Shown here: in pieces, positions 51,398 to 63,945 of the stretch
Layout of the letters: each line of letters begins with the position of its first letter
Numbering within the stretch: the first letter of the stretch is position 1
The notes under the pieces: generated by a model
Databases searched by the model: none
Seen by the model: only the letters and a program-made list of their open reading frames with translations
What the model was told of the DNA's origin: nothing
Made by a program: the position numbers and the translations under genes
From: Dillenia suffruticosa
Lineage: Eukaryota; Streptophyta; Magnoliopsida; Dilleniales; Dilleniaceae
Length of the DNA: 64,000 nucleotides
Assembly: GCA_033439265.1 (NCBI GenBank)
Contig: JAVTVX010000017.1
Span: 1,831,001 to 1,895,000, forward strand
Reading direction: 5' to 3'

Positions 51398-52587
51398 TTA
51401 AAGTAATAAAAAATATTAAAATTTTTATTTTTATTTAAAAAATTAAAAAAAAAATCACCTCTGTCTCCACCTTTTCCATTCACCACGGTTACCGGCGGAC
51501 TGCAACACGGTCCGCAGCCAGGGTGGCCTCTCTCCGCCTCCGGTGATCTGAGAGAGGGCCTGAGTGCTTTCTCTCTCCCAATCTCTTGGTCTTTCTTTTT
51601 GTCTTTACATCTCTGTTTCCCCTTGTCTGCATCTCTCTCAATCTCTACGTCTCTCGTTGTCAATTTTAAAGCATCAAACTCGCTGTTAATGGTAGTTGAA
51701 GGAGAAATCGAGACAAAAAACTGTTAATACAGAGGTTTAGAAAATGGAAATTGGGCCTGAAAACTTGGTCTGGATTTTCGAAATCATGATTAAAAACCGT
51801 TAGATTAAATTAAAACAAGTAATATGAAGCTTTTGCTAGGGCATCAATGGCGGACATGAAGTTTACAGTGGTGAAGAAGAAGAAGAATTTAAAATCTTTT
51901 TGCACGAAAAGCCTTCTAGGAGGTTGGTGAAGCTATTGGAAAGCAAAAAGGAGAACCTTGGGGCTTATGTGGTCCGAATTTGAACTTCTTGATACATTCA
52001 TCAATGTGGACAGGAGGGGGGAAAAGACCCAGGTCCGAAATGACCTTTAGGTACAAAAAGGAGAGACGTTGGTTCGTAAATGGCCAAGAACTCGAAGCTT
52101 TGAAGCTTCAGCAATGGCGGACACAGTCGCCGCCATCTCCATTGTTTACTCTGACGCTGTCTTCAATCCATCAACACCTTTGTTCGATTTTTTTCTACAG
52201 TTGCCCACAAGTTTCGTCTTCTCCCTCCAAATCCTCCACCAGTTTCGCTTCAATTTTGCCGTCAGAAACCATCATCGTTTTCTCCGCCGGCCTATTCATC
52301 TTCGTCTTTGAGTTCTCCAGCCTTAGACGCTTCGACCACCTTCGATTCGCCTCAATCGACCGATCATCTTCTCCGTCTCCATCTTCTGCTTCGACTGCCT
52401 TCAGTTCACCGCCATATGTCCTCACCTGTTCGTCGTTCATTTAGCTGCCAGAGAAGAAGAATCCATCATCGAATCCAGATTCCGCGGAGTGAGGTTCTGC
52501 AATTGAACTCGATTTCTCACTTTTGATCAATTTTGCCTATTCGACTCTCAGAGATACATTTAACTTTCCTTGGGTTTTCATCAAATC

Positions 52588-52621
<34 letters not shown>

Positions 52622-52755
52622 GAGAGAGGGCCGCCGGACTTCAATGAGCAAAGGGGGCGGTTGGGAGACGAAGAGAGTTTTTCTTTTTCTTTTTTTTTTT
52701 TAACTATCAATTTTTTAAATAAAAATAAAATTTTTATTTTTTTTTTTACTTTAAA
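51398..52755. mobile_element. Candidate non-autonomous TIR element, about 1.36 kb
   Basis: The two ends are AT-rich imperfect inverted repeats of about 45 bp, sharing TTAAAGTAA, a poly-A tract, TTTTTATTTTTATTTAAAAA and ATT. The interior is more GC-rich with no transposase frame and carries a (GA)n tract at 52590-52618. Long AT-rich ends with unrelated inner sequence suggest a Mutator-like or other TIR element; a target duplication could not be fixed with certainty. Low complexity of the ends is a caveat. Confidence 0.35.
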
Positions 52756-53276
52756 TGAATCATAAACAAAACCTTATATTTATACAGAGATTTTTATGTC
52801 TCCTTGAAATTTAAAGAATTTTTTTATATTTTGTCAATAATCAAATATTTTTATGTTTATATTTATAATTTTTGCAACAAATATAATATAATATAATAAA
52901 TTATCTATGATGCATAAAAATCTAAAAATTTATGTATTTTCAAACAATAGGAAATATTTAAATTTTAAGAATTATATTAGAATTAGAATATTTTGACTCC
53001 AAATATATTAATTGCTATCATATATACTCTATAAGTTTGCCGTTCATATATATATAACCTAATAATTGAAATTCCCAAGATTATGAAAAAAAAAAAAAAA
53101 AAACTATCTCTAAAGATTTTATCTTAATATGAATTATTATTATTATTATTGTTATGGCTGTCAACAGCTTGAATTTGTAGCCGATCCTGCGAATCTCGAC
53201 GTTCGACGTGGCAAAACATGACTGGCTTCTGACGTAGGGCAGATAAATAAAAGCAAAACATAGAAACGTTTCCTTC
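52756..53276. other. Intergenic, AT-rich
   Basis: No gene recognised; a poly-A run is at about 53085-53102 and a short (ATT)n run follows. Confidence 0.4.
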
Positions 53277-54608
53277 TATAAATGGATAATTTACGGGTCC
53301 AATAAAACAACGAGGCCGTCACGAGCTCGTTCGCCGAAATTTAATTCGAGCTTTTCTTTCTCTCGCTGCGAAAGGGAGGAAACGAATCGCATAGAAGGGA
53401 GCTCGTCTTCGAGAAGGGTACCTTTTTTTCTCTCTCTAGATTTTACTCGCCTTCTTCTTTCTATCAATAATTTTGCCCTAATCGCTTTACTTTGGAATCT
53501 GTTGTCTGTCGACTGTATTGATGAGATCTGTCGCTGCTTGTTGTGGATGCGTCATTCATGGTTCCAGGGTTTTGTTTGATCGCATTCGTATTCGTATCCT
53601 TTCTCCAGATTAGGGTTAGATTCTCACGATATTAGACTGACCCGTCATGAAAATTGGTTTTTCCATGTTTTGTACATGAAATAATTGCCGCGTTAAACAA
53701 AAAGTTTGAGAAATTCAGCAGTTTGGCGTAATTGCCCAACTGCCCATCCCGATTGGATGTGATGTGTATGTATGTTCACTGGTGAAGACATCCATGTCCC
53801 TAATGTAAAGGCCTCCTTGGAAACTCTCTCCCCTCCCTCTTCCAGTACCAAATAATGAAGGAATGGAAAGAAGAAAGAAAAATGTGGTTCTGAATCTGAG
53901 GATCCGTTTATATTTTGCAGAGACATGGCTTAATAAACTAATTGTCTTAAGGAGGTATGCATCTTGAAAGCCGTACATTAAATATGTGCGGTTTGTGGTA
54001 TTGTCACAGGGGTGGCGCTAGATTCTTTTAGATGAAATCTTGAGCATCAGACATGGTCTCCTTCTTTCTAAGGATAAAAAAGGGTTAATGACCTAAATCT
54101 CCACTGGTGGTAAAGGAAGTAGTTGGAAAAGACTGTAATTTCAAAGTTTGTTTGCTGCCCATCAGCTTTGTTGAATCCAAGTTGTGACCAGCTGCGAAAT
54201 TTTCCCCCTTGGGTTATAAAAAACTATGGTCAATTATGCCAGCTACCATTTTCTTCCCAAGTGGGGGTGAAGAGCTTTCTAGATTAAAAATATTTCACAA
54301 GCTTATATTGATGACTATGTATACATTTTGTCTATTATGTATCTGGAATTGTTCTTATGCAAATTGAGGTTTCCTTGTTTAAAGGACATAGTGAGTATAA
54401 AATTCTTGAAGAAATATTTCATGCATTTGTAACTATTATCACATTTCACTGGGACGGGATGGACTTCTTCATGTTCAAGGGAGGGGGTAGTTTGTTGGAC
54501 TGTGATTATTTCTGGTGTTGGAATTTGGCGGTTTTTGTATTTGAATGTAAGTTAGGGGTATGAGTTGGACTCCTACAATGACTTTAGATGAATGGCTATT
54601 GTTGACAG
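53277..54608 (+). promoter_or_regulatory. Core promoter and intron-containing 5' leader of the CCHC gene
   Basis: A TATAAAT motif lies at 53277-53283. A likely first non-coding exon runs from about 53310 to 53417, where AAGG|GTACC is a donor, and a plausible acceptor (TTGACAG) ends at 54608, so a leader intron of about 1.2 kb is likely. Leader introns often raise expression of plant RNA-binding genes. Only the coding part is certain. Confidence 0.4.
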
Positions 54609-54698
54609 GATGGAGCTGTAGTTTTGGTGGTGGTGAAGGTGTTGACATTATTTGTTTTTAGTAGCAGTGGTGGTTGATTGGTTAGAAGGGGCTGAAAC

Positions 54699-56879
54699 AT
54701 GAGTTCACGGAGCAGAAGCAGGAGCAGAAGCAGAAGTCCACGTAACTACAGGGTTCGTCCTCAACGCTTTTCCCACCATGAACGTGATGCTCCGTATAGG
54801 AGAGGGCCAAGACGGGGTGGTTTCAGGTTATTTTACTTCTAATTTATGTGTACTTTATTTTGAGATATTTGCAGTTCAAGTATAAGGAAGAGTGTCAATT
54901 AGCAGGGGCAATTTGAAAAAGTTGAGGGAGGAGAGAAATGTTGGCCTCAGCGATCGCTTCTGCTTCATATCTTATGATGCATTCTCGTGTGTCCTTTAAA
55001 GTTAACATCAAGTGATTGTCTTTTTAATGTTTGTCCTGTGCCTGGGCCTCAAAATATGACCACCAGCTGAATGGGAAACTGAAGATACTGCCCTTGTGAG
55101 ATTGTTCCTAGCCATCTGATGCATTATTAGAAAGTTTTTTTTGTAGCTTTCTTTTTCTATTAAGAAAAGGAATTCCTTTATGGTAATACTCACATTTTAA
55201 GTCACGATTTATTATAATATAAGGTAGGTATTTTCTGTAGAAGCTTAGCAGTCAGTGATCTTCTGGAAGCTGCTCTTTTTCTTGTGGTTGATTTGGGGGA
55301 TGTCCGGAGGAACTAGGGAGAACCAATATCTCATTGAGCCTCCCTCTGCCAAGCAAGTCTTTTTTGGCGTCTTTTGTTCATATCAAATTGGGAAAACTTT
55401 TACCTTTCTTTAGATGAATGAGTGGCGTAGGAACCTTTTGCACATCACCTGGCTCAAGAAATTGAACTTGTTTGCATTCTTATTCATAAAAAGGTGGATA
55501 CTGCCTGCAGAAAATTCTTCATCCTTCATCAGGGTCTAAAGGGCCTGTTATTTGTAATTTAATGAATAGAGAAGCAGAGTCGTGCTACAGCTCGAAGCAA
55601 TGGTTCAGGGGTCTTGGATAATTTATGTTTCTATCCGATGCATCAATGATGGATGATATGTGAACCCAAGATACTATGATTGTCATGTTGCTGTAGCTAG
55701 CTGCATAGACCAAAGACCACAGTCTTTTATAAATGTTATCAATGAGATGGTATGCCTGTTTGTGCTGCCTGCACAAGAGTTTGTTAAATTCTCAAACTTG
55801 ACTATGATGTAGGCTATCATTGTGCTGTCACGTTTCAAGCTTATTCTGCGTCTTTTAGTACTTGGTGTTAGACTTCTATCACTCTCTTTCTCTCTTGTTC
55901 TGGTGAAAAATTCTTCTTGATCGGAATAAAAATCAACCATATATATGTTCAGGCCAGGGATGTTAATTAACATGAGATCTTTTCCTTTTACTCCTAAACA
56001 AACCAAGTTATCAGATAAGAACTGGTAGAGAGATTGGAGGTGGTAAGAAATTAGTATATTATTCCTGCCATGTATTTTAACATTGTGGTTTCTTTTGCAG
56101 CCAAGATAATCTGTGCAATAACTGCAAGCGGCCAGGTCATTATGCAAGAGAGTGCCCTAATGTGGCTGTTTGTAACAACTGTGGTCTTCCTGGGTAATTA
56201 ATTTTGTTATGCTCAGATACCATAGTTGCTGCACTTCTAGATGTATGCTGCTTACTTGTTCCCCCTCTTGACATATGATATGCTTCACGCTTATTGTACT
56301 TACAGGCACATCTCATCAGAGTGCACCACAAAGTCACTGTGCTGGAACTGTCGTGAACCAGGTCACATGGCCAGTAATTGTCCAAATGAGGGAATTTGCC
56401 ACTCGTGTGGAAAGGCTGGCCACCGGGCCAGAGAATGCCCAAACCCTGAGATGCCTCCTGGAGACCTAAGGCTATGCAACAACTGCTTCAAGCAGGGGCA
56501 TTTTGCTGCAGATTGCACAAATGAGAAGGCGTGCAAAAACTGCAGAAAGACTGGTCACCTGGTGCGGGACTGTCAGAATCAGCCTGTTTGCAATCTTTGC
56601 AATATAACAGGACATGTTGCTAGACAGTGCCCTAAGGCTGATAATTTTGGGGAAAGAGGTGGTGCATTCCGCGGTGGCAGCTATAGTGGTGGTGTTGGCA
56701 GTGGCAGTGGTTACTATAGAGAACGCGATATTGTCTGCAGGAACTGTAATCAAGTGGGCCACATGAGTAGGGATTGCATTGGTCCGATGATGATCTGTCA
56801 CACTTGTGGTGGTAGGGGCCACTATGCCTTTGAATGTCCATCAGGGAGATTTATGGATCGTGGAATGCGGAGATACTGA
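54699..56879 (+). CDS. CCHC zinc-knuckle protein with nine knuckles (CNBP/GIS2-like)
   Basis: Three coding exons, 54699-54826, 56101-56193 and 56306-56879, join in frame to 264 residues. An Arg/Ser-rich N-terminus ([15 protein letters not shown]) resembles SR splicing factors. Then come nine C-x2-C-x4-H-x4-C zinc knuckles, for example [28 protein letters not shown] and [14 protein letters not shown], with a Gly/Ser-rich spacer ([12 protein letters not shown]) between the seventh and eighth. Such proteins bind single-stranded nucleic acid and act in RNA translation or stability (yeast GIS2, animal CNBP, which has seven knuckles). Location is likely nuclear and cytoplasmic. Zinc ligands are complete in all nine. 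Confidence 0.92.
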
Positions 56880-57087
56880 TGCCTTGCGGTTGCTGGCTTG
56901 TGGTCGGAGCTTCTAACAGTTGCTGCGTTGTGTTTGTTACAGACTTGTTGCTCATGTGCGGCTTCTTGTATCTTTTGGACTTGCAGGGATGGCTTTTGTG
57001 GACTTCTAGAATGGTTCTCGGCAAACCATGTTCAACGAGTTCAATAATGAGATTTTTCAGATGTTTAATATATTTGATCTTGGTTGC

Positions 57088-57090
<3 letters not shown>

Positions 57091-57128
<38 letters not shown>
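57091..57128 (+). repeat. (GT)n microsatellite in the 3' region of the CCHC gene
   Basis: Nineteen GT dinucleotides, about 210 bp after the stop codon. Confidence 0.95.
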
Positions 57129-57131
<3 letters not shown>

Positions 57132-57649
57132 TATGTTTTTCTCTTGCGGAGTTAATAACTTCTAGATGCAAGTTAAAATTTAATATTGTGTTTCTTCTAT
57201 TAGTTAAAGATGTTTCGCGGGCTCTGTCCCGATTGTTGGAGAGGCAAGGATGAACTTTTAAGGGTCTTTTTTTTTTTTTTATAATATTGAGATTTTAAAA
57301 TTTGAATTTTATTAATAGAAATTATTTATAAAAATATGTTTTAATCATTTGAGGCAACAATTTAAGTTTTTTATAATATTGAGATTTAATTTTAAATAAA
57401 GACTATTATGATGACGTTTAAATAAGATCGTATAGGCACTCTTTTAATAACGAGAAAAATAAAAATAAAAATAAAAATTAGTCCTCTGGTGCTAAATAAA
57501 AAATAAATAAAAAACGCACTGTGGCAATCATTATTAGTATCTTTTAATATATATATAATTTAAATTTTAACTATTGTTTTAAAATTCAGATTATTTTAAC
57601 TTAGTATTAAAATGACTTATTAAAAAGATTTAATAAGATAGACCACTTT

Positions 57650-58360
57650 AGCAAAGTTGCAAGAATATCTTAATTTAAAAATTTATTATCTCAAAAAACA
57701 ATTACAAACAGCGTAATATTTTAAACTTTTTTAATATATTGTCTAATAGGTTATTTAACAAATATCATATTCCGGTAAACAAGGGTATTTTATATAAGGC
57801 TGAACTTTTTATTTTTGTCCCCAGCATTTTTTTTTTTTAATTTTGATTTTTTCTTTATAAAATTACTTTTATAATATAATTTGATAGTTTATCATATTTT
57901 TCAAATACTTTTTTTAAAAAAAATTAATTAATATCAAAAATCCAAAATTTTTGTTTTTTAAATTTTAAATTCTAATTTGAACACGTGCAATCACGTACTA
58001 AAAAAATTAGAAAGTTTTGATTTATTTAATTCAATTAAAAAATGAAAAAATCTGTCTAATCTAAACCGGTTAAAAAAAATTAAAAAAATTTACCATTCTT
58101 GGTTTATATTTATGGAGCCTAGACGCAATTCACCATGGTCTCAGCCACGCAGTCGTCTTGCCACGTTTAAAATTTGACCGTTGCCATTCTTTTCCGAATT
58201 CTAAGATCTTGAACGAGAATATGATTCCAATTATCTTTTCTTGTTTGATTTCTTTTATTTTTTATTTTTTATTTTATTTTTTGTAGATCAATATTTGACA
58301 GTTTTTCTGCAAAATTTTGATTTCAATCAAGCTGAGTATATCTTTGATTTCATTTAATTT
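57650..58360 (+). repeat. First copy of a duplicated upstream block (promoter side of DUF726 relic)
   Basis: This AT-rich block resembles 61.6-62.1 kb over several hundred bases, sharing TAAAATTACTTTTATAAT, AATTTGATA, TTAGAAAGTTTTGAT and CTAAACCG in the same order, followed by a GAGCCTAGAC motif and TTTGACCGTTGCC. It appears to be the 5' flank of a duplicated gene. Confidence 0.6.
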
Positions 58361-58547
58361 TGAACAGATTTCTGGGAATAGATTAAGCATGGATAGGAAT
58401 ACAGGAAACAGCATGGATGCCGCTAGTTAGGCATCATATGGGAGGTGTAAGTCCTCCACTTCTATTCTATCACAGTTTATTTTGCCTCCTGGGATTGGTG
58501 GTTGTCTCCAAATATATACACGTCTGCTTCTAATTTGATGGTATTCA

Positions 58548-58588
<41 letters not shown>

Positions 58589-58842
58589 GCAGCCTGTCTG
58601 TCTGAAAGCCATTCTTTTGGGGATCTTTTTCAGCTCTTGCTCAACCCTTACTGTGTTGGTGTCCCTTCTTTGTTTGTTGAGCATTTTACTCATTTCATTT
58701 TGGTTTTTGAAACTGATATCTGGAGAACATGAATATGAAACATCTCCTGCTGAAGCAACAGTGCTGTCAATAGAAACATCGCCTGCTGCACCCAAGGATG
58801 AAAATGAAAGACAACATGAATATGAGCACCGAGTACTGTGAC
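58360..58842 (+). pseudogene. DUF726/TMCO4-like hydrolase pseudogene, copy A
   Basis: The segment ending at donor-like GGT|GTAAGTCC (58446) reads as IQETAWMPLVRHHMGG with a stop just before it, matching the N-terminal motif of plant DUF726 proteins (FLEIDSKAWYGLEETAG... in Arabidopsis At4g36210). Further on, 58727-58842 reads HEYETSPAEA ... KDENERQHEYEHR, like the family's REYEHECREK region. The family is an alpha/beta-hydrolase-like, membrane-associated protein (TMCO4-type) of unclear substrate. Only N-terminal parts remain here and the frame is broken, so it is a truncated relic. Confidence 0.6.
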
Positions 58843-59776
58843 AAATTTGACAAGATAAGTCAGTGAACAAAAAAAAAAACTGATGCATCAACTGCAAACC
58901 CTGAAAGCAGCCAATTCATAATTGCAGCATAATTTGAACTTCTTGCGGCCTGTGTAGCAGATAAGCCTAAAACTGATAGCAAAAGATCTCCATCAGGGCA
59001 GGGATAAGACACTAGACACATGGCTCTACAGTTGATGGCATTGTGGCTTGGTGTCGAATGGATTCAAATGGCATGCATATTCACTTTGTTTAAGATTCAA
59101 AAAATTGGATTCAGCTAAGTATACAAGCCCATGATGGGTACCTATGTTCTGGTGTCAAATGATTCCATTATTGGGAGGAATTTGAAGATGGTGACTTCAC
59201 GCGTTTTTTATGATACAATGGGGAAAGAGGCACATAGAATGAGAGTGAAGGCAATCTCCTTGATGGAGATTGAAACAGAATTCTAATAGTTTACAATCAG
59301 GATGGGAAATATTGTCCAAAGAGAATCTCCCACATTGACAAAATTTTCATGTCCCTACAATGTTAACAAATTTTGCAAGCCTGTCCAAAGGGATGGCATG
59401 GAGTGGGAGAAGTTTTCTGAAGAACTTTGCATATTTTGCCAATGCTTGGCAGTTGACACATACCAAAACAGGAATATGTTTTTCCGCATAAAAAGGAGAA
59501 CAAACCAGTTGCAAAATGAAATATTTCTGCATGAACATCATCTTCTGTGCATAACAAAGCATAACAAATAGAAAAAAAAATGTTTTGGATAGTTAGATAT
59601 CAAAAAAAGGAGAAGCACTTTTTCCTAGATCATGTAGATTATAAAATAAAAAAAAATAAAAAGATAAAATATAAACCTGCTAAGAGTCACACACTGGCAC
59701 AAGTCAAAAATACGATAAATTCACTACTTAAACACAGTTAATAAATCCTAGAGAAAGAAGCATCATTTTTCCTCAC
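58843..59776. other. Intergenic region
   Basis: No gene recognised. Searched by eye for the missing downstream exons of the TFIIF-beta relic without success. Confidence 0.4.
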
Positions 59777-61256
59777 CCTGAGTTGTCTCTGAAAGGACAT
59801 ACACGGGAACAAAGTCTTTGAACATATTCAAGGAGTAGATCTTAGGAACATTCCCAAGGTCAGAGCCAATCATTTCCATCATGAACTGGGAACCATTGAA
59901 GAAACAAGTCAAATAGTAAATTACAAGAGTTGTGGACCTAGCATCTCCAATAGCAATTATATCTCTTACAGAAACAATAAGGCAGGTATATTGCCAAGAC
60001 ATCACGCTGACTAGCAAAAGAAATTTAATAAGAGAACTAAAAGATTAAGAAGGCCGAGATCAAACATTCTTAATAGCTAATGTGCAGAATAATATATAGA
60101 ACAAGATCCCAATGAGTTGCTTGATAAGCTGTATTCTGTCATTGTTCTCCATTTAGCAAGATTTAGGGCAGCACCATCCACCAAAGAGGAAAGACTTGAT
60201 TTGTTTCTAAATACATCGGTCAAAAGACACATACAGTTTCTTGCTATGCCTTAAACTTCAGCAAAATTTAGAAAACAAGATCACTGATTACCAGTTTGAA
60301 CCGGTCATCTACCAATTTCTCGTCTTAAGGGTGCCAAACAGCATTTAAATCTCTTCATTTGTGCGGTACATAACTAAAGCACCATCTAGCTTCTCATAAG
60401 CAAACTTATCAACTGCTAGTTTCCTTCTTCTATTTACACTATCGTGATTATATTACGGCTAGACATCACTCGTGACAGACATCCCCCCCTTCTGCGACAT
60501 GTGCACTTCCCCATTACTTCAATAACTGATGCAAAGCAGATAACTAGGTAAGTTCATGAATGTTTGTTATAAACATTATCCATCCCTTGAAATAATTAAT
60601 GTCAGATGCTGTAGAATAGTTTCCTACCGTATATCCTAATGACAACATGCCGTGAAGTCTGAAGTTACAAACCCAGATGTGGTAATTCTTTGGTTGCACT
60701 CTAAAGACGCCAAATCCTAGCTTATTCTTTGGTTTTATTATTCCGGGAATTTTTAAGAAGGTTCAGATTTGAAGTGACAGAAAATATCAAGAGCATGAGA
60801 ATTCAGAATAAGAAAGACAATTTATTAGGTTTCTAAAGAGTGTACAAAGCTCAACCTATTCTCCGAACGGCAAATCATAAATATTCTCGAAGAATCGAAA
60901 CAATCAACAACATAAGCTCGTTGAATCAATTGGAGAAACAATCAAAAGTCAAATTGCGACGATTAATTACAGCAAGCAACTACAGAAACAAGATAAATAA
61001 AAGCCAGACCAAGAAATTTGTAACAATAAAAAAGCTAGAAAGGGAGAGAGAGAGAGAGAGGTGGGGCAACCTGAAGAGAAGAAGGGTCTTCAGGAGGACG
61101 AAGAGGATCGACGGAGAGAACAACTTTAAATAGGGGTTGAGAATCGGAGGCGTGAGATTGTCATAACTTGGAAACCACTATTGGACACTTCATCAACCAT
61201 ACCAATCTATCTGCTCTCCCCATATCAATCTTTCCATTACTCGGTTCTTCCTCCAT
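59777..61256 (-). pseudogene. TFIIF subunit beta (RAP30) pseudogene, two exons left
   Basis: Exon 1 (61256-61071) starts MEEEPSNGKIDMGRADRLVW and continues LMKCPIVVSK, the signature of plant TFIIF-beta, then DSQPLFKVVLSVDPLR. Exon 2 (59885-59777) reads FMMEMIGSDLGNVPKIYSLN followed by MFKDFVPVYVLSETTQG, ending at a GT donor. The frame joins in phase, but SKL is followed by TGA where the family has Trp (SKSWQ), so the protein would stop after about 31 residues. The winged-helix C-terminal half, which binds DNA in the Pol II preinitiation complex, is absent downstream. Introns are retained, so this is a copy made by DNA duplication, not a retrocopy. The leader has (GA)n and (CT)n tracts. Confidence 0.85.
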
Positions 61257-61599
61257 TCTCTCTCTCTCTTCTGTAATAGCGGTGCAGTCTGGGGCCTGAA
61301 CCGTATTTTTGGAGTTGGAAACGATGGCGGTCCGCGGGGGCTGAACCGAATTGCAACCGAAAGTGCAAGCAAGAACCGAGACCGGACCCAATTGACCGGG
61401 TGAACCCATGCATTTTAGAAACTTAGTAGAACCATGTTAGCTGGCACTGTACGTGCACGCGTGAGCCCAAAGAATAGAATTAGGATTTTGAAATTTACGC
61501 TATTTTTATTCAAACTATATACTATTTCTCTCTTGTGCCCCTGCCCAAAAATTTTGTTACCATTCTGATTAAAAATTAATAAATTAAAAATTAATAAAT

Positions 61600-62099
61600 T
61601 GAGTTAAGATTTACAAATTACGAAATCATAATTATATTATTAAAATAGTATTTTTTATTTTTTAATATATCAACTAATAAACTATTTAACAAATATCATA
61701 TTTCCATAAATAAAAGTATCATTTTATCTAAAAATAAATTTTTTATTTTTTGTACCAAATAAATTTTAAAATATTTTTTAAATTTTGAATTCTTCTTCAT
61801 AAAATTACTTTTTATAATGTAATTTGATATTTTATCATTTTTTTCTAATAATTTTTAAAAAATTTAATCAATATCAAAAAATCAAAAGCTCTTTTATTTT
61901 TAAAATTTTAAATTCTATTTTGAGTGCCATTGAATAGAAAGCAATCCCATGTTAAAAAATTAGAAAATTTTATATATTTAAATTAATTAAAAAAATCAGA
62001 AAGTTTTGATGTATTTAAATTAATTGAAAAATTAGAAAGTTTTGAGCAATCTAAACCGTTAAAAAATAGAAATATTTGGCCAATGTCGGGTTATAAACA
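61600..62099 (+). repeat. Second copy of the duplicated AT-rich upstream block
   Basis: Similar to 57650-58140 in order and sequence, ending in ATCTAAACCG and then the GAGCCTA leader motif. It precedes copy B of the DUF726 relic. Confidence 0.6.
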
Positions 62100-62391
62100 T
62101 AGAGCCTACACCCATTTGGGTCCATTTACTCCCGTCTTTGGATTCTCGGTCAGGGTCAGAGTCAGGTCTCTCTCTCGAATGAAGAGAAATTTGACCGTTA
62201 CTGATCACCTGAAATTTTCAGGCGCCGGTGGTTGCGTAGAAATCTTCTCTTCTTTTCCCAGTTCTTAAGTTTTCTTTAATTTCAGTATTGAAATCTTGAA
62301 TGAGCGTAGAAATCTTTCAGTATAGAGCCTAGACCCATATGGTTCCATTCACCCTCGTTCTTGGATTCTCTGTCGGGATCGGAGTCAGAGT

Positions 62392-62442
<51 letters not shown>

Positions 62443-62830
62443 TGGAGAAATTTGACCGTTGCCGATCACCTAAAATTTTCAGGTGCCGGTGGTTGGTAGA
62501 AATCTTCTCTTCTTTTCCCGGTTCTTAGATTTTCTTTAGTTTCAGTATTGAAATCTTGAATGAGATTTCTGGGAAATCTTGCGTAGAAATCTTTAATTTC
62601 AGTATAGAGCCTAGACCCGTGTGGGTCCATTCACTCTCGTTCTTGGATTCTCGGTCGGGGTCAGAGTCAGAGTCAGGTCTCTCTCTCTCTCTCTCTCTCT
62701 CCCTCTCTCTCGAATTTGGAGAAATTTGACCGTTGCCGATCACCTAAAATTTTCAGGCGCAGGTGGTTGCGTCTCTGTTTCTGAGAAACCAGAATGATGG
62801 GTTTTCTTTAATTTCAATTATTGAAATCTT
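62100..62830 (+). repeat. Leader sequence repeated three times in tandem
   Basis: Three copies begin with the AGAGCCTAGACCC motif at about 62100, 62325 and 62606. Each contains CATTCACTC-CGTTCTTGGATTCTC, GGTCAGAGTCAGG, a (CT)n tract of different length (longest 62395-62437), AATTTGACCGTTGCCGATCACC, TTTTCAGG and GGTGGTTG. Unit lengths are about 225-280 bp. It looks like a triplicated 5' leader of the DUF726-like gene. Confidence 0.85.
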
Positions 62831-62929
62831 GAATGAGAATGTGATTTTAATTATCTTTTCTCGTTTGATTTATTTGATTTTTTCTGGAAAATTTTGATTT
62901 CAATCGAATGGAGTATTTCTTTGATCTCA

Positions 62930-63610
62930 TTTAATTTTGAATAGATTTCTGAGAATAGATGAGGAAGCATGGAAAGGGATACAGGAAACAGCCTGGGTAT
63001 CGCAAGTTAGGCATCATGTTGGAGATGCAAGACCTTCTCTTCTAATCCATCGGAAAATATTTTGCCTCCTGAGATTGCTACCTGGGATATGGCCATTATT
63101 ATTTCCAAAATGTTGCTTCTTATCTGATAGTCTTATATCCATGTTAGTTTGTTCAGTTGGATAGGGCCTTTTAACAGAACTCTGATTTTGGTAGTGGTAT
63201 CCCCTAATATGATAGATCAGACCAAGCAGAGAAACTTCTTGCTGATGTTCTTCTGAGGGATTGCAACGAAATAGGTACAAAATCCCAATTCCTGATGATA
63301 AATATATATTATAAATATTTCATTTTACTGGTTTCCTAATCATTGGTTAGGCCTGTGATTCTCATAGGTTTCTTTCTTGGGGCTCGAGTCATTTTCAAAT
63401 ATCTTTTGTCTTTGTCTGAAATTTAAGAATCCCATGGTCCATCAATTCTTTATTATCTACATTAGATCTTTGTATGCTAAGAATTTAGATTGATTTGTCT
63501 AATTTAACTCCTCCATGGTAAATTTCCGCTGTTGGACTTATGGAAAGGTTTGTACTTCTTGGTGCACCAATTCTTGGTGGGGATGAAAATTGGGAGAGTG
63601 CAAGGAAGGT
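62930..63610 (+). pseudogene. DUF726/TMCO4-like hydrolase pseudogene, copy B
   Basis: Three exon-like pieces are recognisable: 62945-63026 reading FLRIDEEAWKGIQETAW then VRHHVGD (N-terminal motif); 63205-63272 reading DRSDQAEKLLADVLLR, like the family's IDRSDKAGKLLAEVL; and about 63541-63607 reading ERFVLLGAPILGGDENWESA, like VERVVLLGAPISIKDENWEAA. The middle membrane and GYSLGARV nucleophile-elbow exons are not seen in between, the first donor is GC in place of GT, and only fragments remain. Orientation and order match the intact family. Confidence 0.7.
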
Positions 63611-63714
63611 AGTTTGAATTAATTTATTATCTCCTTTTTTATCTCAATTTGATATTCTTATTGATATGAATTATAACATATGTATTATTGGGTGGATGAG
63701 ATATTTATGCTACT

Positions 63715-63900
63715 GTTAGTTGGAAGATGGTAGCACAGAGATACAGGAAACAGCATGGCCATCGCGAGTGAGGCATCGTGTTGGAGATGTAAGTCCTCCT
63801 CTTCTAATCTATTACTGTTTGAAAAAAATTTTGCCTATAGGGATTGCTGGTTGTCTCCAACCATATACATGTCTGCTTCTAATTTGTTGCTATTCACTTA

Positions 63901-63945
<45 letters not shown>

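Noticed and set aside
51980-52444. 154-codon plus-strand frame inside the TIR-like element
   Set aside because: Ser/Pro-rich from CT-rich DNA, overlapped by other frames, no recognised domain.
56472-56841. Minus-strand frames within the last exon of the CCHC gene
   Set aside because: They are shadows of the strongly conserved plus-strand zinc knuckles.
59302-59571. 89-codon frame on the plus strand and its minus-strand shadows
   Set aside because: I tested it against the missing TFIIF-beta exons and general families by eye and saw no match.
61161-61409. Upstream extension of the TFIIF-beta relic frame (MGSPGQLGPV...)
   Set aside because: Family proteins begin at the later Met (MEEEPSNG); the extension is leader sequence.
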